This document shows, one piece after another, positions 12,786 to 25,106 of a stretch of 64,000 nucleotides of DNA. A program made the translations under genes and the position numbers. Each line of letters opens with the position of its first letter. Position 1 is the first letter of the stretch. The notes beneath the pieces are model-generated. The model was not told where the DNA came from and made no database searches. It saw nothing but the letters and a program-made list of their open reading frames with translations. Source of the DNA: Macrobrachium rosenbergii (lineage: Eukaryota; Arthropoda; Malacostraca; Decapoda; Palaemonidae); assembly GCF_040412425.1 (NCBI RefSeq), contig NC_089782.1:45742322-45806321 (forward strand), in the 5' to 3' direction.

Positions 12786-13080
12786 TCTTTTTCTTAAATG
12801 TTAAGCACTCAAAAATCTCTTCACAATTCTTATCATACCACGAGTATAAGAACCATATCTTTTGTAAACTTTTTCCTTTCAATAATTTAACATTTCTGCT
12901 TTTTCAAAGTCATCAGCAGGGGAGGACTGATGGTGATCTGGGCCCTTAACTCATTCTATGCCAATTTATACATTCCTAATTGCACTTTCTATGTCATCAG
13001 TTTAATATAAGATACAGCATGGATTAACGAAAATTACAGTATATAAAAGATGATACTGAAAGGCAGGTGCAGCTTTCATA

Positions 13081-13170
13081 CCCTGGTATTCTGGGCCATT
13101 GGGCACTGACCAGGTATCTGACTCTCATTATAAAACTACTGGCCAGGTATCTGACTCTCATTATAAAATT
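13081..13170. repeat. Short tandem duplication
   Basis: The word GGCCAGGTATCTGACTCTCA is nearly repeated: CCAGGTATCTGACTCTCATT followed by ATAAAA occurs twice, about 40 bp apart. Confidence 0.8.
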
Positions 13171-13196
13171 AACTTACATTTTAGTAAAATACTTAC

Positions 13197-13349
13197 ATCT
13201 TAAAAAGTAAGTGATAACCATGCCCACAAATATTACATTCATGGTGATTATTAGAAGAGCTGAGTGGAATGGACGCTGAAATTTGTGCCACAACAACAAC
13301 CAACCAATGCCACCAAGCACTGCTCCCAGCAGAGTACCCCAACCTAAAC
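13197..13349 (-). CDS. TM7SF3: TM7SF3-like exon 7 (two membrane segments)
   Basis: The acceptor is TTTTTTTAAAG|GTTTAGG and the donor is AAGAT|GTAAGT. Both ends are phase 1. It encodes a glycine-rich helix (GTLLGAVLGGIGWLLLW), a short basic loop (HKFQRP) and a second helix (ALLIITMNVIFVGMVITYF). This is the Gly-rich helix pair expected in the DUF4203 membrane domain. It covers residues about 395-445. Confidence 0.88.
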
Positions 13350-13436
13350 CTTTAAAAAAATAGAGGCAAGAAATAAATATACAAAGTTATTAATGCTTTC
13401 AATTTTTATAATAAACTTGATCTGAATGGAAAATTA

Positions 13437-13538
13437 TACTGTACACATATCAAAACTTTTCTAATTTTGTAATAGGTACCATTATATTGTACTGTACACA
13501 TATCAAAACTCTTCTAATTTTGTAATAGGTACCATTAT
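13437..13538. repeat. Tandem duplication, about 50 bp unit x2
   Basis: ACTGTACACATATCAAAACT followed by a T/C variant of TTCTAATTTTGTAATAGGTA occurs twice back to back in intron 6. Confidence 0.9.
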
Positions 13539-13639
13539 GGAGAATATAGGTTTTACTAAAAAAAAAAAAAAATTGTGATACAAATAAAAAGGTCCTTGTA
13601 GTGCATGCTATTCCCAGAGTCTGTCACTACACATCATCC

Positions 13640-13873
13640 CTCATTCCATTATACAACAAGCACAGTAAAGAATGAGTGTAAGGAAGGGATGAAGGCAATG
13701 ACACAAGGTTCTTTATACAAGTGGACATAGCAATCATTCTGAAGGAAGAGCATGATTCTTCCCGCAGAAGCTGGATGCAGCCCAGCTGTTTCTTCTTGAA
13801 GATACCTCAGAATAAACTCTACCTGACTGACCTTGGTCCTATGGAAACTGTAACCATCAAGTGATACAGCCAT
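13640..13873 (-). pseudogene. Possible relic of a DIRS recombinase N-terminal region
   Basis: One minus-strand frame contains TKVSQVEFILRYLQEE followed by GLHPASAGRI. This resembles the V-x2-I-x-FLQ...L-x2-S-x-I start of DIRS-type tyrosine recombinases. Nothing else diagnostic is nearby, so the call is weak. Confidence 0.25.
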
Positions 13874-15132
13874 TCCAACATTGGCTTCAGAGGTAAACTA
13901 CCCTGTTTGTAATGTCAATCAAAATTCCAGCTCTATACTTTTTCCACGATGAAAGAAGGCTTCAGAGCCACAAAATACTGCCTTAGCTCTCTCTCCTGCT
14001 AGGAACATATCCTTGCAATGTAAGAATCTTGTTGGTTGGCCTCCTACCTGTGTTGATGTAACCATGAAAAGCAAAACCTCAAAAACAGGAACTCCACTCT
14101 TTGGTTTAGAGGATCCTGCCACCAAAGAATATCTCTTCAAATTTTTTCCAAGAAACTAGGCAGCAGCTGACCAGGGTTCTTTATTTCTAGCTGAAGAAAT
14201 CAAATCTTGAACAACATGTAAAGGATCAACTTCTACAAGAAGACTCAGACCTAACGTGGCACACCACATCTTGATTTCCCCTAGCTGACCTGGAAAACCA
14301 TGCCTGGGCACAGCTCAAAAGCTAGTGAAATTCTGCTACAGTGGACCCCAACACATGATTGTCTAACCCTGGAGAGTTTGTTTGCATGTGACCAAGCTAC
14401 CACAGGAGTGAGATCACAGTAAGCAATGGAGTGGCAGTGGTTAGCCAGAAACAGATGACCCTTAAATAGTATACCCTGACTGACAGACATGCAGAGAACT
14501 ATGTAAGTGCTGGATGCACAGGGCTGTGAAGTAGGCATCCTCTAAGTCTATGGACACTAGCAAGTCTTTTTCTTAACATACAAATGGACCAAAGTCACTA
14601 TTTTCGTCTTGAATGGGATTTGCCAGAGAATCCAGTTCACTGGGCTGAGGTCTGTGAAGGGGCTTCACATCCTTATCTGTTGCCCTGATTGCTATAGCCT
14701 ACTTGACTGACTACTTCTCCAACATCATACTCCTTTACTATCCAAAAACTGTTATCTTACTGAAATTTGCCAGCAAGATGCAAAATCAACTGGCTGTGAA
14801 TCAAGTGAGAGGTCCACAAGGGAGATCAAAACTCAAATACTTCTCACCTTTCCAGGTGACATCAGAAATCATATCTGTAGTGAAGTGGCAATGGTAATCT
14901 TAAAGGACAAAAGAGAACCCCCTGCCTTTGTTGGATCTGTCTTAGGCATAGCTGCTGAGACCATATCCTTAGATTTTATATTTTCCTGATCTGACAAACT
15001 AATAAGCATTTACAAATTGTTTATTATAGTGCCAAACATGTTGAAGACATACAACACATGGCGTTATATTCCAATATTAATTGTTGTAGATTGCCCACAC
15101 AAAACTTTTAAATTCCATACACATTCCACTGA
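13874..15132. other. Intron 6: no gene recognised
   Basis: Several 60-85 codon frames occur on both strands without domains, conserved motifs or splice context. Base composition is slightly less AT-rich than the flanks, so an unrecognised old insert is possible. Confidence 0.4.
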
Positions 15133-15298
15133 TTTCTATAAGGACTAAATATTAAGGTAAGGGTAGTTTCTATAAGGACTAAATATTAAGGTAAGGGTAG
15201 TTTCTATAAGGACTAAATATTAAGGTAAAGTTTCTATAAGGACTAAATATTAAGGTAAGGGTAGTTTCTATAAGGACTAAATATTAAGGTAAGGGTAG
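15133..15298. repeat. 34 bp tandem repeat, five copies
   Basis: Units begin at 15133, 15167, 15201, 15231 and 15265. Each reads TTTCTATAAGGACTAAATAT then TAAGGTAAGGGTAG. The third copy is 30 bp, with its end shortened to GGTAAAG. The others are identical or almost so, which indicates recent expansion. Confidence 0.97.
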
Positions 15299-15968
15299 TG
15301 AGGTTATGACAATTCACTTACTTTACTTTTGATGTCTGAATGAATCTATTTTTATCAGAACATGTACTTCTCACTGCAATGTTGGGGGTTTTATTTTGTA
15401 ATACAGAATGTTCTTTAAGATTTTCATTTTTAGATACTATGTAAAAGTTTGCATCAACAGGAGAGAGTGAGGAGCCCATGGTAACTCTAGTTCTGCCTGA
15501 TAAACCTCATGTTAAAACTGCAAATGGTGGGAATTTTGTTTACAGCCATGAAAACACTAAGTTACCCAACATCCAAGAGGCTACTTTCTGAAGATGGAAC
15601 CACAACCTGACTGACTGTTTTAACCATTATGGTATCCTCATTCTTGGTCTCCTTTTCTTTTGTATATTATCTTTAGTCTAATTGTGTAGCTTTCCAAGCA
15701 TTACACTGTTTACAGAATAGAATATACCTTTAAAGTACATTAAAAGCTTCTGTAATTTTAATTGATGTATAATGTATATACTTCTGTATATACAGTGGCT
15801 TCTTTTAAAAATCAAGTATAAAATGTTTTTAATCCCTGTAAACAGAACACATTTAAGATTTTGACAAGAGTCCTTTCAAGGGCTTGTTTCAAATACTTTA
15901 ATTTTTTTGGTAAACTGGGCAATCATATAAAATATGACATTTTTATAATAAAATAAAGTTTTATATAT
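15299..15968. other. Intron 6: AT-rich, nothing recognised
   Basis: No supported gene, RNA or repeat was seen in this stretch. Confidence 0.5.
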
Positions 15969-16110
15969 ACTTACCAAATAATTACATAGCTATTGTTTCT
16001 ACTTTATCGCAGCAGCTCAAAATGAAAAATTTGCGGTAGCGCTCGTTTGTTTAAAGTGTAGTTATACTGCCCCGCCCACTTTCAGGGAAGGATAGGTACA
16101 ACACAGCTAA
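15969..16110. repeat. Left inverted terminal repeat of DIRS copy 2
   Basis: Starts ACTTACCAAATAATTACATA, then GCTATTGTTTCTAC, and ends in the CCCCGCCCACTT block. The reverse complement occurs at 19805-19919. Confidence 0.85.
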
Positions 16111-16174
16111 AGAGCTCAGTTCGTTTATACTCTATGTCCATGAGAGGGGAGAGGGGAGGGCTCTGATCATGTAA

Positions 16175-16260
16175 TTATTTGGTAAGAATATATAAAACTT
16201 TATTTTATTATAAAAATGTCATTTTTATATATGTAACTCATCAAATAATTACAAAGCTGA
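16175..16260. repeat. Internal palindromic repeat of DIRS copy 2
   Basis: ATAAAAATGTCATTTTTATA forms the centre of a hairpin. Its flanks repeat the element ends (AATTATTTGGTAAG and CATCAAATAATTAC). This matches the internal complementary region that DIRS elements use to template their ends. Confidence 0.7.
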
Positions 16261-16889
16261 ATCCCACACTGACAGGAGGTGGGATACATGGACAAAACTA
16301 CTCAAAAGCACTCAGGGATGGAGATGAATTTGACATAGGAAATTTACCTAGCATCGTGAAATGCTTGTTGTAACCTTATCTGGTGAGGGAGCGATGGCAG
16401 GTGGGTGCTTCCTCTGGTCGGAGCTCCTCTCGACCTGTAGTGGTGTGGCGGTAGAGCCAAGAGTTGCCTCTACTTCAGTGGGTGCTTTGCAACATACGAG
16501 TTACTTGCAGGTTGCCAAAGCTAACAATCCAAACAAGACACATCGAAATGTGTGTGTGTGTGTGCCCTTGCCCTGGGCACAGTACAAATATGACCAGATT
16601 TTTAAAAAACCTACACCACAAACTTATTAAAAATCAAACCAACTGATGGTACTCACAATACATTACCAATCAGACTTCCCAAGAAAACACCAATCCTCAT
16701 TCAAGGATAGTGGATGGAGGAAAAATAAGAAATTCCTCCTATCCCTTTTTTACCCAACACCATGCCAGCTGCGAAAAACAGGCCTAGAGTACTGCAATTT
16801 TCTTAAGTTGTTTCCACATCACGCAGGTAGAACATTGCAAAAACTGATTTGCACCTCCAATATGTGGATTGCAGGAGGGAAGACAGTGA

Positions 16890-17701
16890 CAGATTGTGCT
16901 TGAAGGCCAAGGACATTGCTACTGCTCTAATTTCATATGCTTTTGACCTTGTATAAAGGAAAAACATCCTCCTGGATCTTGGAGTGTGATTCAGAAATTA
17001 CAGTTCTTAAAAAGAAGCTTAAGGCATTCTTGGATAACGGCTGACTGGGGTTTTTAACTGAACCCCACAGATTTGGAGAAGGGTCTCTAACTTCTTTGGT
17101 TCTTCATAAATACTCGCAAAGAGAACGAACTGGACAGAGGAGTCTTTCTTGATCTGCTTGACCTAGAATGTTAGCCAGGATCTTGACTGTAAAGGAGCGT
17201 GGCCATGGACTAGAGGGGTCTTTGTTCTTCACCATAAAACCTAAGGTCAAGGAGCAGATAGTGTCACCTTGCGAGAAGCCTACTCTCTATCAAAGGCATG
17301 TAGCTTGCTAACCCTCTTCACCGTCGCTAAGGCCATAAGGAAAAGTGTCTTTCTTGTCAGATCTTTAAGAGAGGAGGTTTCTAGAGGCTCAAAGGGAGGG
17401 CCTGAAAGCCATGTGATGACGATATCCAAATTACATGAAAGAGCCGGGCTTCTATCTTGCTTAGGGACTTTAGTAAATCACTTAAGTCCTGGTTTAATGC
17501 AAGGTCTATTCCTCTGTGCTTGAAGACAGAATTCAACATAGATCTGTACCCCCTGATGGCTGATGTGGCTAGACCTTTCGAGGATCTGATAAACAGCAAA
17601 AAATCTGTGATCTGAGCTACAGTCGTTTGAGTAGAGGATATATTTCTGTCTCGACACCAGCTCTTAGACTGCAGCAGAAGATCGTTGCCTACATCCTGCA
17701 A
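16890..17701 (-). pseudogene. Tyrosine recombinase of DIRS copy 2
   Basis: The N-terminal part (17701-17381) reads VAQITDFLLFIRSSKGLATS then AIRGYRSML. The box-I region reads MALATVKRVSKLHAFD and keeps the catalytic arginine. The C-terminal part reads EIRAVAMSLAFKHNLSL, with the box-II His replaced by Tyr (AYEIRA), and ends near VFAMFYL, where the nucleophile Tyr is expected. Frames are interrupted, so it is not functional. Confidence 0.7.
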
Positions 17702-17707
17702 TAGCTT

Positions 17708-18127
17708 CTACAGCCTTCCTTGAAAACCCTTTCGCCCTGACAAGTTCCCTGACAGTCTGAAGCCTGTCAGAGCGAGAGTGGGTAAGCCTTGATGAAAACA
17801 AAGACAGTGGGGCTGTCTGAGAAGATTTTTCTTCTGAGTTAGAAGCCTTGGATAGTCTACTAGTAAGCTTAGGTCCAGGAACCACTCCTTGTGCAGCCAA
17901 AAGGGAGCCACTATGGTCATTGGTACATTGCTGTGGGTGTTGAACTTCCTCAACACTTCTCTTACTATGTTGAAGGGAGGAAAGGCGAAGACGTCGAGAC
18001 CCGACCAATCTTGCAACATGGCATCCGATCTGGAGTCAGGGAACAGTACAGAGGGAGACGGTGGTTTCTTGACGTTGCAAACAGGTCTACCATCGGCTTT
18101 CCCCACCGTTTCCACAGGTCGGTTCAA
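17708..18127 (-). pseudogene. RNase H to recombinase linker of DIRS copy 2
   Basis: Encodes AMLQDWSGLDVFAFPPF and KEWFLDLSLLVDYPRLL. These match the PDPLAxxxDWxxLDxYAFPPF segment conserved between RNase H and recombinase in DIRS pol proteins. The same segment is seen in copy 1 (about 40860-41020). Confidence 0.7.
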
Positions 18128-18375
18128 TTCACACCTGAAGAGTGGACTGAGTGTCCACTCCCAATAAGCTGTAGGTCCCGGTAGAAACCTGTTTGCTGTC
18201 TAATCACTTCCGGGCCAGCCCTAGGAGAGGTGTTAATCAGCTCAGTGGATTTAGTTCTGAGTGTCCACTCCTCGACTAGAACCTGTTTGCTGCATTCAGA
18301 AACGTTCATTGTGCCTGGGCAAAGCAGGTAGAACAATGGCCCTGTTGTTCTGTGCCCATAGATTAAAGTCTTTGG

Positions 18376-18573
18376 CTACTTCACATAGTGAAAAAAGTGG
18401 GTTCCCCCATGTTCTTTATATAGGCCAGAGTGGTCGTGCTGTCTGAATGTACTGCAACTGTTTTCCTGAAGGTCTCTGTTGCAAAAAACTGAAGGGCCAG
18501 GTGTATCGCCCTCAATTTTTTCACATTTATGTGCATATCTCCAACGAATGCTGCTCGGACACTGATTTCTCAC
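18376..18573 (-). pseudogene. RNase H remnant of DIRS copy 2
   Basis: Reading frames give HINVKKLRAIHLALQFF and VAVHSDSTTTLAYIKNMG. The retroelement RNase H positions HINxxEL...SDNTTxxAYI are recognisable. The E of the HINVKEL motif is changed to K. Confidence 0.65.
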
Positions 18574-18862
18574 AATCGGGCATTACACTCTCGGACTCTG
18601 GACGTTCGGACACATGATAACCATATGTTGGACTAACGGACACGTCTTTACACATTTTGTGGCGCTTGATGTCCATTGAAAGGAAGCAAGAAGCTTGAGG
18701 AGGCTCCCAAAAACTACAGGAGTGCTCGCTTACGAGACGGGGGAACGTCCTAGTCCATCGGGGTGCCAGACCTTTTCAACGGTCTTGAAACACTGGCAAA
18801 TCGCCGACCGCACTTATGAACGCCAGAGTCCGAGTCACTAAAAGATAACGCTATACAACCAT

Positions 18863-19560
18863 TCAGATGCCTTTCCAACAGCGATCCTCTGAGACCTGGG
18901 ATGGGTGGACAACAGGCCTGGACGAGGCGACAACTACTTGTGGGCAAACCCCACCGACCTCCCTTGGACTGCCAGTTTGCTTCCTCCCAGGTAAGCAAGG
19001 GGAGTTTAGCAGGGACCATGATCTAAGAGCATCAGTGGGACAAGTAGCTGCCCCCTTCACTGCTGCACCTGATACTGCACTTACGCTGTTGAATTTGTCC
19101 ATGAGGACACACACTGAATTCCCAATTTGGGAAACTGTGTTCACTAATAAATCAAATTTCTTGTCCACAAGCACTTCTAGGCTGCCAATGGTGTTAGGAT
19201 CAGAGGAATGAGAGCCAGGGATCGGAGTTGCAGGGAAAGTCGGAGGACTTGAGATAGGGGAAAAATTGGTTCCAGGTGTTAGAGGAATAGGTAAAGGAGT
19301 CACATCAGTCCCCAAAGACAAAGCCTGACTAGCGGAAGCCTTCGCTTCAGCCCTAGCAATCGCTTTCCTAATTCTGTCACGCTGTAATTTGTCTGAGTAT
19401 GCATAAAGAGTCTTCCACTTCCCCTTATCCCAGTCTTTTCACTCGTCACAGCAAAGTTCGGGAGAGCAAACTTGTTCCCTGCACAAACTACAAACAGTAT
19501 GATTGTCATATTTGGCTGAAGTCAACCTATTCTTACAGCTCTTACTACAATACCTTATAC
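18863..19560 (-). pseudogene. gag of DIRS copy 2
   Basis: Starts near 19560 (MSDSSLSSI-like) and contains a Cys cluster CSLCREQVCSPE followed by CCDE, then GKWKTL. After that come a basic helix, a proline-rich stretch and LLVNTVSQIGNSVCVLMDKF, which aligns with LLVNTVAQIETSVKILMDKM in copy 1. Stops and shifts are present. The function is presumed to be a nucleocapsid-like RNA-binding role. Confidence 0.65.
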
Positions 19561-20101
19561 TAGAAAGGCTAGAATCTGACATGATTAATAAGTCAAAATA
19601 GGGAAGTCACAAAAGAGAAGTCTGAATTAGCTAAGCTAATTAACAGGACTGCGCTACCAAAAAGAACAAAGTACTTCACCAAATGAAGGATAATGGTAAC
19701 CATCTGGTGAAATAGAATGAATTCAGAGCTGCTCATGACCAAGTTCAGTCATCAACTGGCAGAAATGAACTGAGCTCTTTAGCTGTGTTGTACCTATCCT
19801 TCCCCTAAGTGGGTGGGGCAGTATAACTACACCTTAAACTAACAAGCGCTACCACGAATTTTAAATTTTGAGCTGCCGCGTAAAGTAGAAACAATAGCTA
19901 TATAATTATTTGGTAAGTTACATACTGTATATAAAAATGCTTCATTGTAATGGTTCTGCATCCTCTGCACTCTGGGATTTGGTTATGGGGGCTATTCATC
20001 AAATACCCCTGGGCTAAATGAGTGCAATCATGAAGACAATATTCAACTTCCAAACTTCCTTTGGAAGAAAGAACAATGCAAGATTTAATTTGTTTCTGCA
20101 T

Positions 20102-20125
20102 AGAGAGAGAGAGAGAGAGAGAGAG
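20102..20125. repeat. (GA)n microsatellite
   Basis: A run of about 12 GA units abutting the 5' end of the SINE head. Confidence 0.95.
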
Positions 20126-20126
20126 C

Positions 20127-20230
20127 AAGCCTCATGGCTCAGTGGCAGCAGCTTCTGTGGCGTGGGTTCAAACCCACAGCCGACTGATCAGAGGGCAGAC
20201 ACTTTGCTATCCGTGTAGACATCCCGGGAT
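20127..20230 (+). mobile_element. tRNA-derived SINE head
   Basis: A box TGGCTCAGTGG (20135-20145) and B box GGTTCAAACCC (20165-20175) lie in the order and spacing of a tRNA-derived Pol III promoter. The unrelated body that follows contains CCGTGTAGACATCCCGGGAT. There is no full cloverleaf, so it is a SINE and not a tRNA gene. Confidence 0.65.
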
Positions 20231-20508
20231 TATATATGTAATCAATAGGTTTGCTTAAAAAGCAAATGGATGTTACAGACTAAATACACACACAAAACAA
20301 AGCCACTACAACACCTTCTAAAAACATAACAAACATCTCACACGTCTCGAACTCTTGCCATACCCGCGAATAACTTCGCTGCTGGGAAGAAAGGGCGTTG
20401 GGTCGGGTAATACATGAAACATAATGCACGTGCCGGATTTAATTCTGCCAAATCAAAAAAGTCCTTCAAAAGAAGGCATCGTGCTTACCCCATAAAAACA
20501 TTAAAAGA

Positions 20509-21108
<600 letters not shown>

Positions 21109-21276
21109 CATCAATGGAAGCATCTTGAACTTGGGCAAAGAGTAAGAAAAAAATAAACCAAAAGAACAAGAATCCTGATGTAAACATGGTAAAATTCAGC
21201 CAGCGATGTCCAAGGAACAAAAGTACACCTCCAATAAAGAGCAATGAAGCACAGAATAACTTTGCAAGTGGGTTTA
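21109..21276 (-). CDS. TM7SF3: TM7SF3-like exon 6 (two membrane segments)
   Basis: The acceptor is TTTTTTTTTCAG|TAAACCC and the donor is GATG|GTAAGT, phase 1 at both ends. It encodes AKLFCASLLFIGGVLLFLGHRW and then FTSGFLFFWFIFFLLFAQVQD, two strongly hydrophobic helices joined by a short loop. This is the start of the seven-helix domain, residues about 339-394. Confidence 0.9.
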
Positions 21277-22518
21277 CTGAAAAAAAAAATGAATGCATTT
21301 AAAAAATGTTCATAAAGTTTTCAGTGTACTGATTTTTAAAATTTACACCCTAATAAATGTTAAACTGTATAATACAGAGAGTAATATAGTATGACAAAAG
21401 ACCCTAAAGAAATTCTTACATAATGAAAAACAATGCAAAAGATTTTAAAGTTTTGAAAATTAATTTTCTAAATTAAATTTTTTACATGTACAAACCCATT
21501 ACCTTTAAACAGCCTATTCTCAAACTATGTGTGAGTCTCAGATATACCATTTTACTTGCAGAAAAAACGATACATGTATCATGTAACTCTGGTAGATTTG
21601 TGCATGTGTCTATGGTCTTTCAGACTTCCCATAGTTAAGTAAGTTGCTGTGTTGTCCAGTGACCATGATGTGAGTTGGAAAGAGGGCATCCCAGTAAAAT
21701 TAATGAGTTTTTACTGGAAAAACAAGTTTTTAAAAAGAATTCATGTTCCACCCCAAAACATTACTTTTATGTGGCCTAAATGGCTACTCAGTCGGGAGGC
21801 ACAGTGAGATGCTAATACTCTGAAAGTGAATAGGGACAAGAGGGGACAAGGGAGGTCCCAGGTAAAGATGTTTCCGGGTAAAGATGTTTAAAGAATAAGT
21901 GTTGGCTAGAACCTTGCTTAAAAATTTGAACAATGAAAGTGTCAGATTCAGAACCCCAACAACAGGCATACACTGCTCAAAAGAAGTGAAGATGTGACAA
22001 CTAATGGAAAGCTGATGAAGCAATTTCAATGCATTAGCACTCTCTAACATGTTGGGACATATGGAATGGCAAAGACAACCTTGCAAGATTTCATAGAAAT
22101 AAAAAAAGGGAGTCTGGTGCTTGAGGTACAGGGTACTGACAAAGAGTTAAATTAACCTTGAGCAGGAAGCTCAGTGACATAAGTCATGCAAGGAACTAGC
22201 AGCAAACTTGTCCAAGTAAAGAAGACACTGACTTGGAATAATAACAGTAAGAACATGTGCTTGTGTCCTGAATGCATGTGTACCTGGGGTGTGTGTTGCT
22301 TGAGCACACACCAGATGTAACAGGAAGTCATGAATAAAAAAAAAATAAAAAGTAGATGAATATCTGGGAAGAAGATGGGACTAACACAAAATTGTGGCCT
22401 GAATGCACATTTAGTTGGAAAAAGAGGAAGAGGCTTCTTTGTGAAAGGAAAACTCAAAGGGAAGCAACTGAAAAATCCATGGGGATATTTAGGAAATTCT
22501 ACCAGTGACACATCAAAA
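21277..22518. other. Intron 5, 3' part: no gene recognised
   Basis: The minus-strand frames at 21784-22086 and 22152-22511 lack domains. Nothing here belongs to the LINE beyond its presumed 3' end near 22519. Confidence 0.5.
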
Positions 22519-22628
22519 GAATGAACTGAATTGAATTATTATCCATCAAGCATCAGGTCATGCAGATCATATGGTGCTATGTTATGCTATATGTAGATAA
22601 AATATGGTCAAAGTTAGTGACTGATAAG

Positions 22629-23399
22629 TCATACTTGATGAAGAATGTTTATTTGTTGAAGGAAGTAGATTACACTTTCTATGGAGAAGTGTTCTGCTTT
22701 GGTGAGAATATCTTGAAGTGAGATGGACAGGGAAGCGAGGTTAGGCTGGGAAATGCTCTGTTGCATGTGACTGTGTTGGGGGCAGGAAAGGATTATATGG
22801 GATACTGACAGAGGGGTATGACAAGCTGGACACAGTGCTGGAAGGGATCCATTCATCAAGTGGGAGTGCGTTAGATTTGTATGACTGATATGTAGTTGGG
22901 CAAGTGCTGTTTCCCATTGTCTTTTCTTGTGACATGGGTTTAACCATAGTAGTATGGTAGGTTTAACTGCACTGAGCTTGTATGGGATGGTTTTGAAATG
23001 CGGGCATCCTGACAAAGCTGCAGAGAGGGCCAAGGAGTCCACTAACTCACTACCTATGATGCCCACATGGCTCGGGGTCCAGCAGAAGCAGGTTAGCTTT
23101 TTCCACAATGAAATGCGAAAAAACTAATCTCAAATGCCATGGACTATAGGATGTGTGAACACAATAAATTGGATAAGGGTTAAAGAGTTGGCTGAGTCTG
23201 TAAAAATAACAAAGGATGATGAGGAGTAGATTAGGAGTTGCTTTAGTGCAAACAGAATAGCATACAGTTCTGCAGTAAGTATGCTTGCCACTAGTGGTAA
23301 GAGCAGCTGGAAAAGTTTGTTGGAGAAGAGGACAGCTGCCCCAGTTCCTTTAGGGAACTTGGGGCCATCTGTGTAGATCGGGGTGCTAGTGTCATGCAT
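22629..23399 (-). pseudogene. RNase H and C-terminal region of the LINE
   Basis: The RNase H active-site frame is visible: YTDG (first D), TAELYAILFALKQL (E), FTDSANSL (D), then a second frame with FCWTPSHVGIIGSE and a D in VDSLA. The tail has CPACHTPLSVSHIILSC, a Cys/His pattern often found at the end of I/Jockey ORF2. The break between 23130 and 23108 is a frame disruption. Confidence 0.75.
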
Positions 23400-23459
23400 C
23401 GATATGTGCTCTAAGAAATGAGAATGTAGAATAGGGGAGGGAGTTTTAAGTTTTGAAAA

Positions 23460-24139
23460 TTATGTAGTATAGGGCAGACTGGAGATTAGCCAGGGTGAGA
23501 AAGTGTGAATATAGAAGGAAAGGATTGTCAATTGTGAGGATGACGAGTGAGAAAGAAGGGTTTTCATACAAACAGAAAAAGGGCGGGGTCCATTGGGACT
23601 GTTAGTAAATTTGGCAAGAAGGGGCTCAGGTATAGTTAGCTTCAGGGTAGAAAATTGGTGAAATCTGGCACAGTACCTAAGAGTGAGGAGGGCACATCGG
23701 CGGATAAGCGATGGTAGTCCTGATTTGGCATAGAGGCTTTCTATTGGCGATGAGCGAAAGGCCACAAGGGCCAATCTTAGTCCTATGTGGTGCACCGGGT
23801 CCAGAAGGCTGAGAAGAGAGGAGGAAGCTGAAGAGTACACATGGTATCTGTAATCCAGAACAGATAAAATCAGGGCTTCATGTAGGTGCAGAAGCGTTTT
23901 GTGGTCAGCACCCCAAGTAATGTGGGATAAAGTTTGAAGGAGGCAAAGACGTCGGAGAGCAGCTTTTTTAATTGATAGGATATGTTCCTTCCAGGTAAGG
24001 CGGGAATCGAAAATTAAACTGAGGAATTTACCACTAGTGCGGTACTGTATGGGCCAATTGTAGAACAAACGCGTGGCAATGGGGATCACGTTTGAGAGCG
24101 AGAGAAAAGAACAGAAAATGTTTTATTAGTGGAAAAGAG
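23460..24139 (-). pseudogene. RT C-terminal (thumb/connection) region of the LINE
   Basis: A 209-codon open frame, the longest uninterrupted ORF in the window. It contains FLSLIFDSRLTWKEHI (the LG-x-xFDxxLTWxxHI motif after the RT palm), LLHLHEALILSVLDY and YAKSGLPSLIRRCALLTLRY. It is upstream of and partly separate in frame from the RNase H segment. Confidence 0.8.
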
Positions 24140-24140
24140 A

Positions 24141-24445
24141 TACAGGCAGTCCCTGGTTATCGGCAGGGTTCCGTTTCTGAGGGTGTGATGATAACAGAAA
24201 ATCGCCGCTAACCGAAAATCGGCAATTTCAGTGATTTTCGGGGGTTATTGGCGCTGAAAAGCTCCGATTTTCGGTTATCAGCGCCTCCATTAGGTATGTA
24301 TCGGTGCCAATACCCAATTATCAGCGCCGATAAGCGGAAATCGGCGATTTTCGGCGCCGAAAATTGCCGATTTTCGTCGTTAGACAAGCCCCATAAAACT
24401 GAATCGCTGTTAACCGAGTCCGCCGTTAACCGGGGACTGCCTGTA
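24141..24445. mobile_element. MITE inside the LINE, TA-flanked
   Basis: A 305 bp element. Its ends TACAGGCAGTCCCTGGTTAT and its inverted counterpart ending GGGGACTGCCTGTA lie at TA sites. The interior is built from ATCGGCGATTTTCGG-like words repeated in both orientations. It is related to the MITE at 236-383. Confidence 0.75.
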
Positions 24446-24747
24446 TCCATGTCTAGTAGCCCATGATGAGGCAGCTAGAACCGCTGACCATATAAGTGAG
24501 TGGAGCTTAGGATTGAAGAACTGGCAGCATAAATTCCATGATCACCGACATAAAGGGAGGACCTAATTCCCGCTGGCAAGGATGCTATAATACCATTGAC
24601 TGCTATGAGAAATAGTGTAGTGCTAAGAACACTGCGTTGGGGAACTCCTTCATACTGAATGAAGGGTAAAGAAATGGAGGGGTTTATGTGTACCAGGAAG
24701 GTTCAGTTGTTAAGTAACAATTGGATGAAAATGTCTACATTACCTTT
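24446..24747 (-). pseudogene. RT catalytic core of the LINE, YVDD changed to YVGD
   Basis: The frame reads YEGVPQRSVLSTTLF then LIAVNGI, which is RT motif B (normally EGVPQGSVLS). It continues SSLYVGDHGIYAASSS, where motif C would normally be YVDD. The loss of the first catalytic Asp and stops on both sides show an inactive RT. Confidence 0.75.
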
Positions 24748-25106
24748 TACAGCAAACCCCATGTATTTGCAGTCTCACTATTCACCGATTCACGTATTCG
24801 CGGATTTCTCTGTGGAACGTATCTAACCATTATTCGCAGAACATTCGCCCATTCGCGATATTTTTCACTGAGAAATATTCACTAATTACTGTATTTTCAT
24901 ATCATTTTCATGACTAAATGCACTTTTTCTGATAAATCTATTAAAATCCTCAGGTATAAGCATTTTTAGAGGGTTTTTTTGTGTTTAAACTATCAAATTA
25001 GGCAGTTCTAAGTGTTTTTAGAAGGGTTCTAAGTATTTGCAGATTTTAGCTATTCACGGGGGGGGTGTGGTACGCAACACCCCCACGAATACGGGGGTTT
25101 ACTGTA
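24748..25106. mobile_element. Second MITE inside the LINE (TACAGCAAACCCC family)
   Basis: The left end TACAGCAAACCCCATGTATT pairs with the right end ACGGGGGTTTACTGTA at 25091-25106. Both sit at TA. The interior has TATTCGCG-like words. It separates RT motif A from motif B of the host LINE. Confidence 0.7.

Larger units (their letters stand above)
15969..19919 (-). mobile_element. DIRS-type retrotransposon copy 2, RT deleted
   Basis: A 3.95 kb minus-strand element bounded by inverted terminal repeats (15969-16110 and about 19805-19919). In its own 5' to 3' order it holds gag (19560-18863), an RNase H remnant (18573-18376), the RNase H to recombinase linker (18127-17708) and a tyrosine recombinase (17700-16890), then a palindromic internal repeat. 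The whole RT palm is missing. DIRS elements insert through a tyrosine recombinase and make no target duplication; none is visible. It has the same orientation as the host gene. Frames are broken by stops and shifts. Confidence 0.85.

Noticed and set aside
20127..20230. Possible tRNA gene
   Set aside because: A and B boxes are present, but acceptor and anticodon stems do not form and the 3' part is unrelated, so it is called a SINE head.
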